The notes beneath the pieces are model-generated. The model was not told where the DNA came from. It saw only the letters and a program-made list of their open reading frames with translations, and made no database searches. Below, piece by piece: positions 1-6,282 of a stretch of 8,210 nt of DNA. The DNA is from B1 sp964443415 (GTDB lineage Bacteria > Bacteroidota > Bacteroidia > UKL13-3), in the NCBI GenBank assembly GCA_964443415.1, contig CAYUDC010000119.1, positions 1 to 8,210 on the forward strand, written 5' to 3'. The translations under genes and the position numbers were made by a program. Within the stretch, counting starts at the first letter, position 1. Each line of letters begins with the position of its first letter.

Positions 1-43
1 ATCTAAATAATTAAAAAGTATAAAAATAATGGCAAAACCAGCA

Positions 44-373
44 TCAAGACAAGAAGTTCATGTTGCAAGAGGTGCCTGCGCCACCCTGAATTAAATCACT
101 TACAAATTGGTCTTGGTATTTGCCTGCTATCAGTTGGTCGCAACCATAGCAAATGGCTTCGGTTACTTTATCATCTAATACACCACAATCTCTGTTGGCC
201 AAGGCCGCCGCTTTTTTAACATAGCCTAAAGCCTTAATAAACCTAAGTTCTTTAGAGATAGGAATGCCAGTGATGTTAAAGTTCTCTTTGGCTCTATACG
301 TTTGAATGCCGTAGTATAAGTCGTTGGGAATATCAAGTTCTCCTAAAAAGTCGTGTTCTCTTCTGGTAGGCAT
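44..373 (-). pseudogene. aspA: Aspartate ammonia-lyase, 3'-truncated (N-terminal fragment)
   Basis: Aspartate ammonia-lyase reversibly splits L-aspartate into fumarate and ammonia in the cytoplasm. The fragment opens with the family N-terminus (REHDFLGELDIP, then YYGIQTYRAKENF) and runs to the substrate-binding motif GGAGTSCNMN at residues 97-106. Family members are about 465-470 residues; here only about 106 are recognisable, followed by the unrelated residues FLS and a stop. Neither other minus-strand frame continues the expected sequence (NANEVIANRA-like), so this is a junction at about position 55 rather than a simple frameshift. I chose the ATG at 371-373 because the family starts right there; an in-frame TTG at 392-394 would add seven residues unlike the family. 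It lies downstream of the LuxE-like gene on the same strand. I am sure of the family. Whether the break is biological or an assembly chimera cannot be told from this window. Confidence 0.85.
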
Positions 374-420
374 GCTTTTAAAATTTAAACTCAATATTAG
401 GATTATTTTTTTCTAGAAAG

Positions 421-430
421 CAAACGTTTG
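421..430. promoter_or_regulatory. Perfect 10-bp palindrome upstream of aspA (possible operator)
   Basis: CAAACGTTTG is a perfect palindrome with a central CG, about 48 bp upstream of the aspA start. LacI-family regulators often bind CG-centred palindromes of this kind, but no such regulator is visible here. A 10-bp palindrome can arise by chance, so this is only a weak candidate. Confidence 0.2.
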
Positions 431-467
431 TATAGCCAACACGTCTTAAGGTTTCATAATCACCTTA

Positions 468-1451
468 CTAAACCACCATCAGCGAGCAACCGCGGGTATC
501 CGAGTGGTCGGCACGGCCCAAGATTTCAAAGCGGCCATCGGGCTGTGTTTTTCCTAGGTCTGAGCTCTGAATAAAACAGCAGCTTTCTAGGTTGGCCAAA
601 TCTATGATGTTTACCAAACCCGATTTCCCTTGGGGCAAAAAGCAGAATGGGTCGTTAAGGTCAGAAATAAGCACCTTCATCCATGGCGCGGGCGTATATA
701 GTCCATCGTTGTGGGCATAGGCTTGGCTCAAGAGTTCGGTCATGCCATATTCGCTAAAAATTCGGTTCGACCCAAACCCCTTTTCGAGTGCAAGCATAAG
801 TTCGTCTCGCGTAATTTCTTTCTTGCGCCCTTTCATGCCGCCTGTTTCTATGAGGATGCCATATTGCAAGTTAAGTTGGTGTTTGGCAGCAAAATCTAAC
901 AAGGCAAAGCTTACACCAAAGATATAATAAGGTGCTTGTTTGCTTTCTAAAAATAGGATACGCTCTAACAAGGTCTCGTGTTCAAACAGAAAAAAACCAT
1001 TGAGTGGGTGCCCAGATAATTTCATTAAATGCTGCACCATGTAAATTAAAGAAGAGCCTTCTCTTTCTAAATAGGAGGGCAGTAAGCCTAGGATGCAAGT
1101 GTTTTGGATCGACCCAAAATACTGATGAAACATGCGTGTAAAGCTCTCTTGGTAAATGCTTGGCGTAAGCAAGGCATGTGTGCTGCGGCCCATGTTTCCG
1201 GTGGCCGAGCTTAAAAAGCGCAACACAGGTTCTTGTGTAAAACTGCGCACATCATGCGTTTTAAAGAAAGAGATGGGAAGAAAAGGTATCTGTAAAAGTT
1301 GTGTCACGCTATTTGGGTCAACACAACCAATATGCTGGCAATAGCTTTGATAAACGGCATTATGCTGGTATTGCCAACGAAATACTTGTAAAGAAAATTC
1401 CTCAAAATTCTCTACTTTCGTTTCAAAGATATGCTTTAACAAATGCTCCAA
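468..1451 (-). CDS. LuxE-like acyl-protein synthetase / PaaK-like adenylate-forming enzyme
   Basis: Cytoplasmic member of the LuxE/PaaK branch of adenylate-forming enzymes, which activate a carboxylic acid with ATP; the substrate here is unknown. The 327 residues match the usual length of the Bacteroidota family. Visible motifs are an N-terminal helical part (VFRWQYQHNAVYQSY, residues 23-37), the loop SSATGNMGRSTH (81-92), ETGGMKGRKKEITRDEL (202-218), EYGMTELLSQAY (234-245, the YGxTE motif of the superfamily) and the terminal GRADHSDTRGCSLM (312-325). The ATP-binding loop is normally SSGTTG; here it reads SSATGN, which may reduce adenylation. The start codon is TTG: an in-frame stop lies at 1485-1487 and no ATG or GTG falls between it and 1451. 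The start overlaps the divergent lipoprotein gene by 9 bp. The gene ends with TAG directly followed by TAA. The family is clear; catalytic activity is less so. Confidence 0.85.
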   Translation of the reverse strand: MEHLLKHIFETKVENFEEFSLQVFRWQYQHNAVYQSYCQHIGCVDPNSVTQLLQIPFLPISFFKTHDVRSFTQEPVLRFLSSATGNMGRSTHALLTPSIYQESFTRMFHQYFGSIQNTCILGLLPSYLEREGSSLIYMVQHLMKLSGHPLNGFFLFEHETLLERILFLESKQAPYYIFGVSFALLDFAAKHQLNLQYGILIETGGMKGRKKEITRDELMLALEKGFGSNRIFSEYGMTELLSQAYAHNDGLYTPAPWMKVLISDLNDPFCFLPQGKSGLVNIIDLANLESCCFIQSSDLGKTQPDGRFEILGRADHSDTRGCSLMVV

Positions 1452-1991
1452 GGACGCAAATATACATTTATCCTTTTCGTTGCCCTACTGCTGGGTGGTT
1501 TCACTTGCAAAAAAAAGGAAGTTTATCCTCCCACACCATCCATAGAATATAAAACAGCTTACTTTTTTCAGAACAGCGAAGGCATAGATACCATGATGGT
1601 ATTGGTATTTACCTTTAAAGATGGAGATGGAGATTTGGGCTTAAACGGTACAGATACCTTAGCGCCTTATAATGCGGTGTTAGATGCCAATGGAAAGAAT
1701 ATTAATCCTTACTATTATAACTTATACATCGATTATTTAGAGCAAATCAATGGCAAGTTTCAGCATGTTACTTTACCATTTTCTACAGATACCTTAAGGT
1801 ATTCTTATCGGTTCGAAAATATTACACCCGAAGGCAGACACAAGGCCATTAGGGGAGATATAGAAATAAAAATCAGCCCATCGCCTTTTCCTAACCCTTC
1901 TGATACCGTGATGTATAAATTCTACATCTACGATAGGGCACTTAACAAAAGCAATGTGGCTGAGTCTACACCTATTATTTGGAATAGGTAA
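1443..1991 (+). CDS. Conserved Bacteroidota lipoprotein of unknown function
   Basis: A 182-residue predicted lipoprotein. The N-terminus has a basic start (GRK, 4-6), a hydrophobic core (YTFILFVALLLGG, 7-19) and a cysteine at 22 in the context GGFTC. That is a loose but acceptable Bacteroidota lipobox, so the mature protein should be lipid-anchored in the envelope. After Cys22 comes KKKE. The body carries FTFKDGDGDLGLNGTD (57-71) and, near the end, YIYDRALNKSN (161-171) and ESTPII. I recognise this as a recurrent lipoprotein type in this phylum, with an Asp-rich loop that could bind calcium, but I cannot name a function. The first ATG of the frame is at 1443 and overlaps the TTG start of the divergent LuxE-like gene, so both promoters must sit inside the other gene or work at very short range. 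It converges on the acidic-protein gene, with 19 bp between the stop codons. Confidence 0.8.
   Translation: MLQGRKYTFILFVALLLGGFTCKKKEVYPPTPSIEYKTAYFFQNSEGIDTMMVLVFTFKDGDGDLGLNGTDTLAPYNAVLDANGKNINPYYYNLYIDYLEQINGKFQHVTLPFSTDTLRYSYRFENITPEGRHKAIRGDIEIKISPSPFPNPSDTVMYKFYIYDRALNKSNVAESTPIIWNR
1457..1464 (-). promoter_or_regulatory. Possible -7 promoter element for the LuxE-like gene
   Basis: On the minus strand this reads TATATTTG, an exact match to the Bacteroidota -7 consensus TAnnTTTG. It ends only five bases before the TTG start codon, so a transcript from it would be almost leaderless. I see no TTG/TTTG element at the usual distance upstream. It also lies inside the first codons of the divergent lipoprotein gene. 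Confidence 0.3.
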
Positions 1992-2004
1992 ATGTTAAGA
2001 CGAG

Positions 2005-2023
2005 CGATGATTAAAAATCATCG
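2005..2023. terminator. Weak hairpin between convergent genes
   Basis: CGATGA and TCATCG form a perfect 6-bp stem around a 7-base loop. It overlaps the stop codon of the minus-strand acidic-protein gene and lies 14 bp after the stop of the plus-strand lipoprotein gene. The stem is short and has no T tract, so intrinsic termination here is only a weak possibility. Confidence 0.25.
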
Positions 2024-2268
2024 TCGTCGTCATCATCATCAAATGGATCAAAATTCTTAATTACGATTTTAGAATCATCCAGGTCGGTGTCTAAATCATC
2101 ATCGTCATCATCATCATCTGCAAGGCGAGATTTTTTGATGTCCTCATCGTCCTCTTCTTCTTCATCATCCACCATGTAACTCTTCTTTTGAGTAGTAGGC
2201 TTTTTGCCCTTTGAAGCAGTTTTTTTGGGAGCTGCACTTTTCTCGGTTGACTTTTTAGGCCTGGTCAT
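2011..2268 (-). CDS. Small bipolar Lys-rich/Asp-rich disordered protein
   Basis: An 85-residue protein of extreme composition and unknown function. Residues 3-29 are Lys/Ala/Pro/Ser/Thr-rich, with ten Lys and one Arg, resembling a histone H1-like or other nucleic-acid-binding tail. From residue 34 it turns acidic: DDEEEEDDED (34-43), eight Asp in a row (51-58) and another eight Asp (77-84) before a terminal Phe. A short linker with KIVIKNFDPF (67-76) separates the two Asp runs. No signal peptide or membrane segment is present, so it is probably cytoplasmic and intrinsically disordered. The Asp runs are encoded by imperfect GAT/GAC trinucleotide repeats that could change length by slippage. 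A good promoter lies just upstream, and the next gene upstream on the same strand is an HDAC-family enzyme. A real gene is supported by the start, the promoter and the organised composition; no function is proposed. Confidence 0.7.
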   Translation of the reverse strand: MTRPKKSTEKSAAPKKTASKGKKPTTQKKSYMVDDEEEEDDEDIKKSRLADDDDDDDDLDTDLDDSKIVIKNFDPFDDDDDDDDF

Positions 2269-2289
2269 GTTAGTAGTAATTGTTTCTTA

Positions 2290-2322
2290 CAAATTTATGT
2301 GTTTAAAAATCGAAAATGTCAA
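2290..2322 (-). promoter_or_regulatory. Bacteroidota-type promoter for the bipolar protein gene
   Basis: On the minus strand, TTGACA (2317-2322) is followed by TAAATTTG (2290-2297), an exact match to the TAnnTTTG -7 consensus. The spacing from TTG to the -7 box is 22 bp, which suits the phylum's primary sigma factor. Transcription would start roughly 15-20 bp before the ATG, giving a short leader without a Shine-Dalgarno sequence. Confidence 0.55.
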
Positions 2323-2346
2323 CAGCTTTTTTTGCTGATTGAGGTC

Positions 2347-2361
2347 GTGAAATAAATTCAC
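2347..2361. terminator. Short hairpin downstream of the HDAC-family gene
   Basis: GTGAA-ATAAA-TTCAC forms a 5-bp stem 30 bp past the HDAC-family stop codon. A second small hairpin, CAGC around seven T and then GCTG, lies next to it (about 2322-2336). Both are weak and AT-rich, so they are at best a poor terminator between the two minus-strand genes. Confidence 0.2.
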
Positions 2362-2391
2362 AAGCATTAAAAAATCAATAGAAACTTTTAT

Positions 2392-3297
2392 TTAACTAAA
2401 AAAAATGTCTGCTGCCGATTTAAATGTTTGGCAGTGCGCGTCTACGATGTCTTTAATATGAGGAGAATAGCCTCCGCCCATGGCCACCGCAATGGGTATT
2501 TTTTTATTTTTACATATTTCAAAAACGAGCACATCTCTTTGCATGCAAGCCGCTTTACTGATGCTTAATTTCCCTATTTTGTCGCTTGCCAAGATATCTA
2601 CCCCCGACTGATAAAAAATAAAATCCGGTTTTTGGGATGCGATGATGTCATGTAAATGTGTTTGCAATAAATTTAAATATGTTTCATCTTCTGTATAATC
2701 TGCCAAGGGCACATCTACATCTGATTGCTCTTTATGAAAAGGATAATTATTGCCTCCGTGCATGCTAAAAGTAAACACCTGCGGGTTATCTTTAAAGATT
2801 GCCGCGGTGCCATTGCCTTGATGTACATCTAAATCCACAATCACAATTTTCTTGGCAAGGCCCTGAAATAAAAGGTAATTGGCGGCTACAGCCAAATCAT
2901 TTAAGATGCAAAAGCCTTCGCCTTTATCGGCAAATGCATGGTGTGTGCCTCCTGCTACATTTAAAGAAACACCAAATTCTAAGGCAAACAAAGCGGCATC
3001 TATGGTGCCTTGAACCAAAGTCCATTCTCTACGAATTAGTTGCTCCGACAATGGAAAGCCAATGCGCCGGATGTGCGCTGGCGTAAGGTTTAATGCTTTT
3101 AGGTTGGCCACATACTCTGGGTGGTGTGTGAATAATACGGTTTGATCCGAAGCCATTTGAGGCTCAAAAATTTGATGTGGCTCGATGATGCCCTCATAGA
3201 TTAATTGCTTAGGGATAAGCTCATACTTTAACATCGGAAAGCGATGCCCTTCGGGCAATGGATGTTGGTAGATAGGTGCATAAGCAATTTTGAGCAT
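2392..3297 (-). CDS. Histone deacetylase / AcuC / AphA-family zinc amidohydrolase
   Basis: A 301-residue cytoplasmic enzyme of the arginase/deacetylase fold, expected to remove acetyl or similar acyl groups from lysine side chains or small amines such as polyamines. Catalytic features are intact: the His pair GGTHHAF (119-120), VDLDVHQGNGT with charge-relay Asp155 and zinc ligands Asp157 and His159, QSGVD with zinc ligand Asp234, and MGGGY with Tyr277. The stretch FSMHGGNNYPFHKEQSDVDVPL (177-198) is typical of bacterial HDAC-like proteins related to the short, single-domain eukaryotic forms. I chose the ATG at 3295-3297 because MLKIAYAPIY is a normal family start. A longer frame reaching 3426 would add 43 untypical residues and run into the divergent pnt gene. 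It sits upstream of the Lys-rich bipolar protein and divergent to pntAA. The true substrate is unknown. Confidence 0.9.
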   Translation of the reverse strand: MLKIAYAPIYQHPLPEGHRFPMLKYELIPKQLIYEGIIEPHQIFEPQMASDQTVLFTHHPEYVANLKALNLTPAHIRRIGFPLSEQLIRREWTLVQGTIDAALFALEFGVSLNVAGGTHHAFADKGEGFCILNDLAVAANYLLFQGLAKKIVIVDLDVHQGNGTAAIFKDNPQVFTFSMHGGNNYPFHKEQSDVDVPLADYTEDETYLNLLQTHLHDIIASQKPDFIFYQSGVDILASDKIGKLSISKAACMQRDVLVFEICKNKKIPIAVAMGGGYSPHIKDIVDAHCQTFKSAADIFFS

Positions 3298-3309
3298 GAT
3301 ATAAATTAG

Positions 3310-3327
3310 TTTCTTAGTGTTAAGAAA
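3310..3327. repeat. Perfect inverted repeat in the HDAC/pnt divergent spacer (first)
   Basis: TTTCTTA and TAAGAAA form a perfect 7-bp inverted repeat around GTGT. It sits 13 bp upstream of the HDAC-family ATG, in its 5' untranslated or promoter region. It could be an operator half-site pair or an RNA hairpin near the start of that transcript. Confidence 0.45.
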
Positions 3328-3328
3328 G

Positions 3329-3347
3329 TTGTATAATTGAAATACAA
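3329..3347. repeat. Perfect inverted repeat in the HDAC/pnt divergent spacer (second)
   Basis: TTGTAT and ATACAA flank a 7-base AT-rich spacer, one base after the first inverted repeat. The central AATTG can also pair with the following CAATT (3335-3349). Position and symmetry fit a regulator binding between two divergent promoters, but no regulator gene is present in the window. Confidence 0.4.
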
Positions 3348-3351
3348 TTGG

Positions 3352-3381
3352 TTTGGTAACATCCGGCCAAAAATAATGTTT
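3352..3381 (+). promoter_or_regulatory. Possible promoter for the pnt operon
   Basis: TTTG at 3352-3355 is followed after 18 bp by TAATGTTT (3374-3381), a partial match to the Bacteroidota -7 box TAnnTTTG. The pntAA ATG follows 11 bp later, so the leader would be very short. The -7 match is imperfect, so this is tentative. Confidence 0.3.
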
Positions 3382-3392
3382 TAAACTATCAC

Positions 3393-4496
3393 ATGAAGAT
3401 TGCAGTAGTAAAAGAAACACGCCCATCAGAAAGGCGTGTGGCCCTTACGCCAACAGTGGCTCAACAACTTATTAAATCTGGTTACGAGGTTTGGGTTGAA
3501 CCCAATGCTGGATACAATTCTAACTTTGATGATGCCGCTTATGAGAAAGCAGGATGCCTCATTAAAAGCAAAGCAGATGTATTGTCACAGGCCGATATTT
3601 TGGCCAAGGTAAATGCGCCTGATGAATCAGAAATTCAGGCGATGCGCGAGGGCATGGTATTGATTTCTTATTTATATGCTGCCTTCAATGAAAGTTTGGT
3701 TCAGGCTTTAAGTGCCAGAAAAATCAGTGCTTTTAGCATGGATGCCATCCCAAGAATTTCGCGTGCTCAAAACATGGATGCCTTAAGCTCGCAAGCCAAC
3801 TTAGCGGGTTATAAAGCGGTTGTTTTGGGAGCAGAGGCTTTGGGTAAAATCTTCCCTTTATTGATGACAGCAGCCGGTACCATTACCCCATCGCGTGTAT
3901 TGATATATGGTGCTGGGGTGGCTGGTTTGCAAGCCATTGCCACTGCCAAACGTTTAGGTGCCATTGTAGAAGTAACCGATGTGCGCCCCGAAACCAAAGA
4001 GCAAGTAGAGAGTTTGGGTGGTAAGTACATTGAAGTAAAATCTGAAGAAGCAGCCAAAGTAGAAGGTGGCTATGCCAAAGAAGTTTCTGCCGAATATCTA
4101 AATAAACAAAAGGAAGCGGTAAACAAGAGTTTGTTTCAGGCCGATTTGGTCATTACTACCGCTTTGGTGATGGGTAAAAAGGCACCTGTCTTAATCACCG
4201 AAGAGCAAGTAAAGCAAATGAAACTAGGCAGTGTCATCGTAGACATGGCCGTAGAACAAGGAGGCAACTGTGCTTTAAGTGAGTTGGATCAAACCGTTAC
4301 CAAATATGGCGTAACCATTATAGGCAAAAGTAACTTGCCTTCTACCTTGGCCACCAATGCCAGCGAGCTGTATGCAAAAAACATTCAGAATCTATTAAAC
4401 CACTTGGCTACCAAAGATGGCTTTAAGTGGGAGGTAGAAGAAGAGATCACCAAAGGAACTTTAATTACCCATCAAGGCGCCATTCTTAAAAAATAA
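3393..4496 (+). CDS. pntAA: NAD(P) transhydrogenase subunit alpha part 1 (NAD-binding domain I)
   Basis: The peripheral, NAD(H)-binding subunit of proton-translocating transhydrogenase, which drives hydride transfer from NADH to NADP+ with the proton gradient and so supplies NADPH. The 367 residues match the separate domain-I subunit of three-gene systems. The start MKIAVVKETRPSERRVALTP is the classic alanine dehydrogenase/PNT N-terminal motif. Residues 121-140 (RISRAQNMDALSSQANLAGY) form the conserved loop that meets domain III. The Rossmann motif GAGVAG lies at 173-178, with TDVR (195-198) after it to recognise the NAD ribose, and KAPVLITEE follows at 263-271. No membrane segments are present, as expected. 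It is the first gene of pntAA-pntAB-pntB, 11 bp before pntAB. The start at 3393 matches the family N-terminus exactly. Confidence 0.96.
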   Translation: MKIAVVKETRPSERRVALTPTVAQQLIKSGYEVWVEPNAGYNSNFDDAAYEKAGCLIKSKADVLSQADILAKVNAPDESEIQAMREGMVLISYLYAAFNESLVQALSARKISAFSMDAIPRISRAQNMDALSSQANLAGYKAVVLGAEALGKIFPLLMTAAGTITPSRVLIYGAGVAGLQAIATAKRLGAIVEVTDVRPETKEQVESLGGKYIEVKSEEAAKVEGGYAKEVSAEYLNKQKEAVNKSLFQADLVITTALVMGKKAPVLITEEQVKQMKLGSVIVDMAVEQGGNCALSELDQTVTKYGVTIIGKSNLPSTLATNASELYAKNIQNLLNHLATKDGFKWEVEEEITKGTLITHQGAILKK

Positions 4497-4507
4497 TATT
4501 TACTTAT

Positions 4508-4801
4508 ATGTTAGCATTTATAAACGACAACCTGCAGTTAGTTTACCTCATTGTATTGATGGTATTTGTGGGAATTGAATTAATCGGACATGTTCCTTCT
4601 GTTTTGCACACCCCTTTAATGAGTGGTGCCAATGCCATTCATGGGGTAGTTATTATTGGTTCCATCATTGTGATGGGAGAAGCCACGCATACCTTATCTC
4701 TGATCCTAGGATTTTTGGCCGTAGTGCTGGGTACCTTAAATGTAGTGGGTGGTTTTGTGGTAACAGACCGTATGTTAGAGATGTTTAAAAAGAAGAAATA
4801 A
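4508..4801 (+). CDS. pntAB: NAD(P) transhydrogenase subunit alpha part 2 (membrane domain)
   Basis: A small inner-membrane subunit that supplies part of the proton channel (domain II) of the transhydrogenase. Its 97 residues, three hydrophobic helices (about 9-27, 43-57 and 62-85) and Lys-rich end (KKKK, 94-97) fit the family. The segments HVPSVLHTPLMSGANAIHG (28-46) and LGTLNVVGGFVVTDRML (74-90) are the family's most conserved parts. It is translated just after pntAA and only 4 bp before pntB, as expected for an operon making fixed amounts of each subunit. In enterobacteria this segment is fused to domain I in one polypeptide; here the alpha chain is split. Confidence 0.95.
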   Translation: MLAFINDNLQLVYLIVLMVFVGIELIGHVPSVLHTPLMSGANAIHGVVIIGSIIVMGEATHTLSLILGFLAVVLGTLNVVGGFVVTDRMLEMFKKKK

Positions 4802-4805
4802 GGTT

Positions 4806-6263
4806 ATGATCACAAATACAGTATTACAATTAATATATTTAGTAGCCTCGGTTACCTTTATCCTTGGCTTAAAATTTTTAGGCAATCCAGCTACTGCTAG
4901 AAAGGGCAATTTAATTGCAGCTTTCGGGATGGGCATTGCCATTTTTGGTACCATCTTTTTATATACCGATGCCAATGGACATCACCTTAAAAACTTACCC
5001 TTTATTTTTGGTGGTTTGGCAGTGGGAACCATCGTTGGTTGGTTAGCGGCTAAGAAAGTACAGATGACGGCTATGCCCGAGATGGTGAGTTTATTTAATG
5101 GCATGGGTGGTGCTTGCGCCATGTTAATTTCTATGATAGAATTTCAGCACCTTCAAGAGAGTTTTGCCGATCCAATGGCAGTAGCCTTATTGTTGGTGCC
5201 AGGTGCAGCCACAGCACTTAAAGGAAAATTGTTGATTATTATTTTGGGAATGATCATTGGCTCGATTTCGTTTTCGGGCAGTATGGTGGCCTATGGCAAG
5301 TTGAGCGGCAAGGTAAAGGATAAGTCGTTTGGCATGCAGCAGTTTATCAATATTGGTTTATTATTGGTGATATTAGGCTTTGCTTATTTGGCCATCATGG
5401 GCAATGAAAACCAAGCCATGTGGTTTTATATGGTCTTGGGATTATCGCTGATGTATGGTATTTTGTTTGTGATGCCTATTGGTGGTGCAGACATGCCAGT
5501 GGTAATTTCTTTGCTGAACTCTTTTACGGGAGTGGCAGCAGCTTTTGGCGGATTTTTATACGACAACAAAGTGATGTTGGTAGGAGGGATACTGGTAGGT
5601 TCTGCCGGAACGCTATTAACGATAGTGATGTGTAAGGCGATGAATCGTTCTTTGTTAAATGTATTGATTGGGAATTTTGGTGGTGGCGGCGGCGCAGCCG
5701 CCGCATCTACTTCCGCAGGCTTCCAAGGCTCTATCAAAGAAGTAAATGCCTCTGATACCGCCATCCTTATGAAATACGCTAAAAAGGTAATTATCGTGCC
5801 TGGCTACGGATTGGCAGTGGCCCAAGCTCAACATGTAGTGCACGAACTCGAAACCTTATTAGAAGCAGAAGGCGTTGAAGTAAAGTATGCCATTCACCCT
5901 GTAGCCGGTCGTATGCCCGGTCACATGAACGTGCTGCTCGCAGAAAGTAATGTGAGCTATGATAAATTGGTGGAAATGGAAGAAATCAACCCAGAGTTTG
6001 CTACCACCGATGTGGTGCTAGTAGTAGGGGCAAACGACGTGGTGAACCCAGCCGCTAAAACCGACCCTAGTTCGCCGATTTATGGTATGCCTATTCTAGA
6101 TGTGGAAGCTGCTGCCCATGTAATTGTGAATAAGAGAAGTATGAAAGCCGGTTATGCTGGTATAGAAAACGAACTCTTCTTTAAACCCAAAACCAGCATG
6201 CTATTTGGTGATGCTAAAAAGGCACTCAACGAATTGGTGAGTGAGATAAAATCATTGGGATAG
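4806..6263 (+). CDS. pntB: NAD(P) transhydrogenase subunit beta (membrane and NADP-binding domains)
   Basis: The beta subunit carries most of the proton channel and the NADP(H)-binding domain III. At 485 residues it is of normal length. Residues 1-290 are a run of hydrophobic helices with the conserved MPEMVSLFNGMGGACA (90-105) and MPIGGADMPVVISLLNSFTGVAAA (223-246). A Gly/Ala-rich linker (291-305) leads to domain III: VPGYGLAVAQAQ (331-342, NADP-binding turn), HPVAGRMPGHMNVLLAE (364-380), VVGANDVVNPAA (406-417), IYGMPIL (425-431), KRSMKAGYAGIEN (443-455) and LFGDAKK (466-472). All expected motifs are present, so the enzyme should be functional. The linker is encoded by a GC-rich hairpin that stands out in an otherwise moderate-GC gene. 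The operon ends about 20 bp later at a strong terminator. Confidence 0.97.
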   Translation: MITNTVLQLIYLVASVTFILGLKFLGNPATARKGNLIAAFGMGIAIFGTIFLYTDANGHHLKNLPFIFGGLAVGTIVGWLAAKKVQMTAMPEMVSLFNGMGGACAMLISMIEFQHLQESFADPMAVALLLVPGAATALKGKLLIIILGMIIGSISFSGSMVAYGKLSGKVKDKSFGMQQFINIGLLLVILGFAYLAIMGNENQAMWFYMVLGLSLMYGILFVMPIGGADMPVVISLLNSFTGVAAAFGGFLYDNKVMLVGGILVGSAGTLLTIVMCKAMNRSLLNVLIGNFGGGGGAAAASTSAGFQGSIKEVNASDTAILMKYAKKVIIVPGYGLAVAQAQHVVHELETLLEAEGVEVKYAIHPVAGRMPGHMNVLLAESNVSYDKLVEMEEINPEFATTDVVLVVGANDVVNPAAKTDPSSPIYGMPILDVEAAAHVIVNKRSMKAGYAGIENELFFKPKTSMLFGDAKKALNELVSEIKSLG

Positions 6264-6282
6264 CGAAAATGTAAGCATAAAA

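Noticed and set aside
374..394. Upstream TTG start for aspA
   Set aside because: The family begins at the ATG at 371-373, and the added seven residues come from AT-rich spacer.
468..1451. Part of a bioluminescence (lux) cluster
   Set aside because: Only the LuxE-like enzyme is present, with no luciferase or reductase genes; this family is common in non-luminous Bacteroidota.
2799..3086. Plus-strand open frame of 95 codons inside the HDAC-family gene
   Set aside because: It is antisense to the conserved catalytic core and is of implausible composition for a protein.
3298..3426. Longer start for the HDAC-family protein (43 more N-terminal residues)
   Set aside because: The extension does not resemble the family, overlaps the start of pntAA on the other strand, and MLKIAYAPIY at 3297 is the normal family beginning.
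5426..5764. Minus-strand open frame of 112 codons inside pntB
   Set aside because: It is antisense to a complete, well-conserved coding region and has no recognisable protein features.
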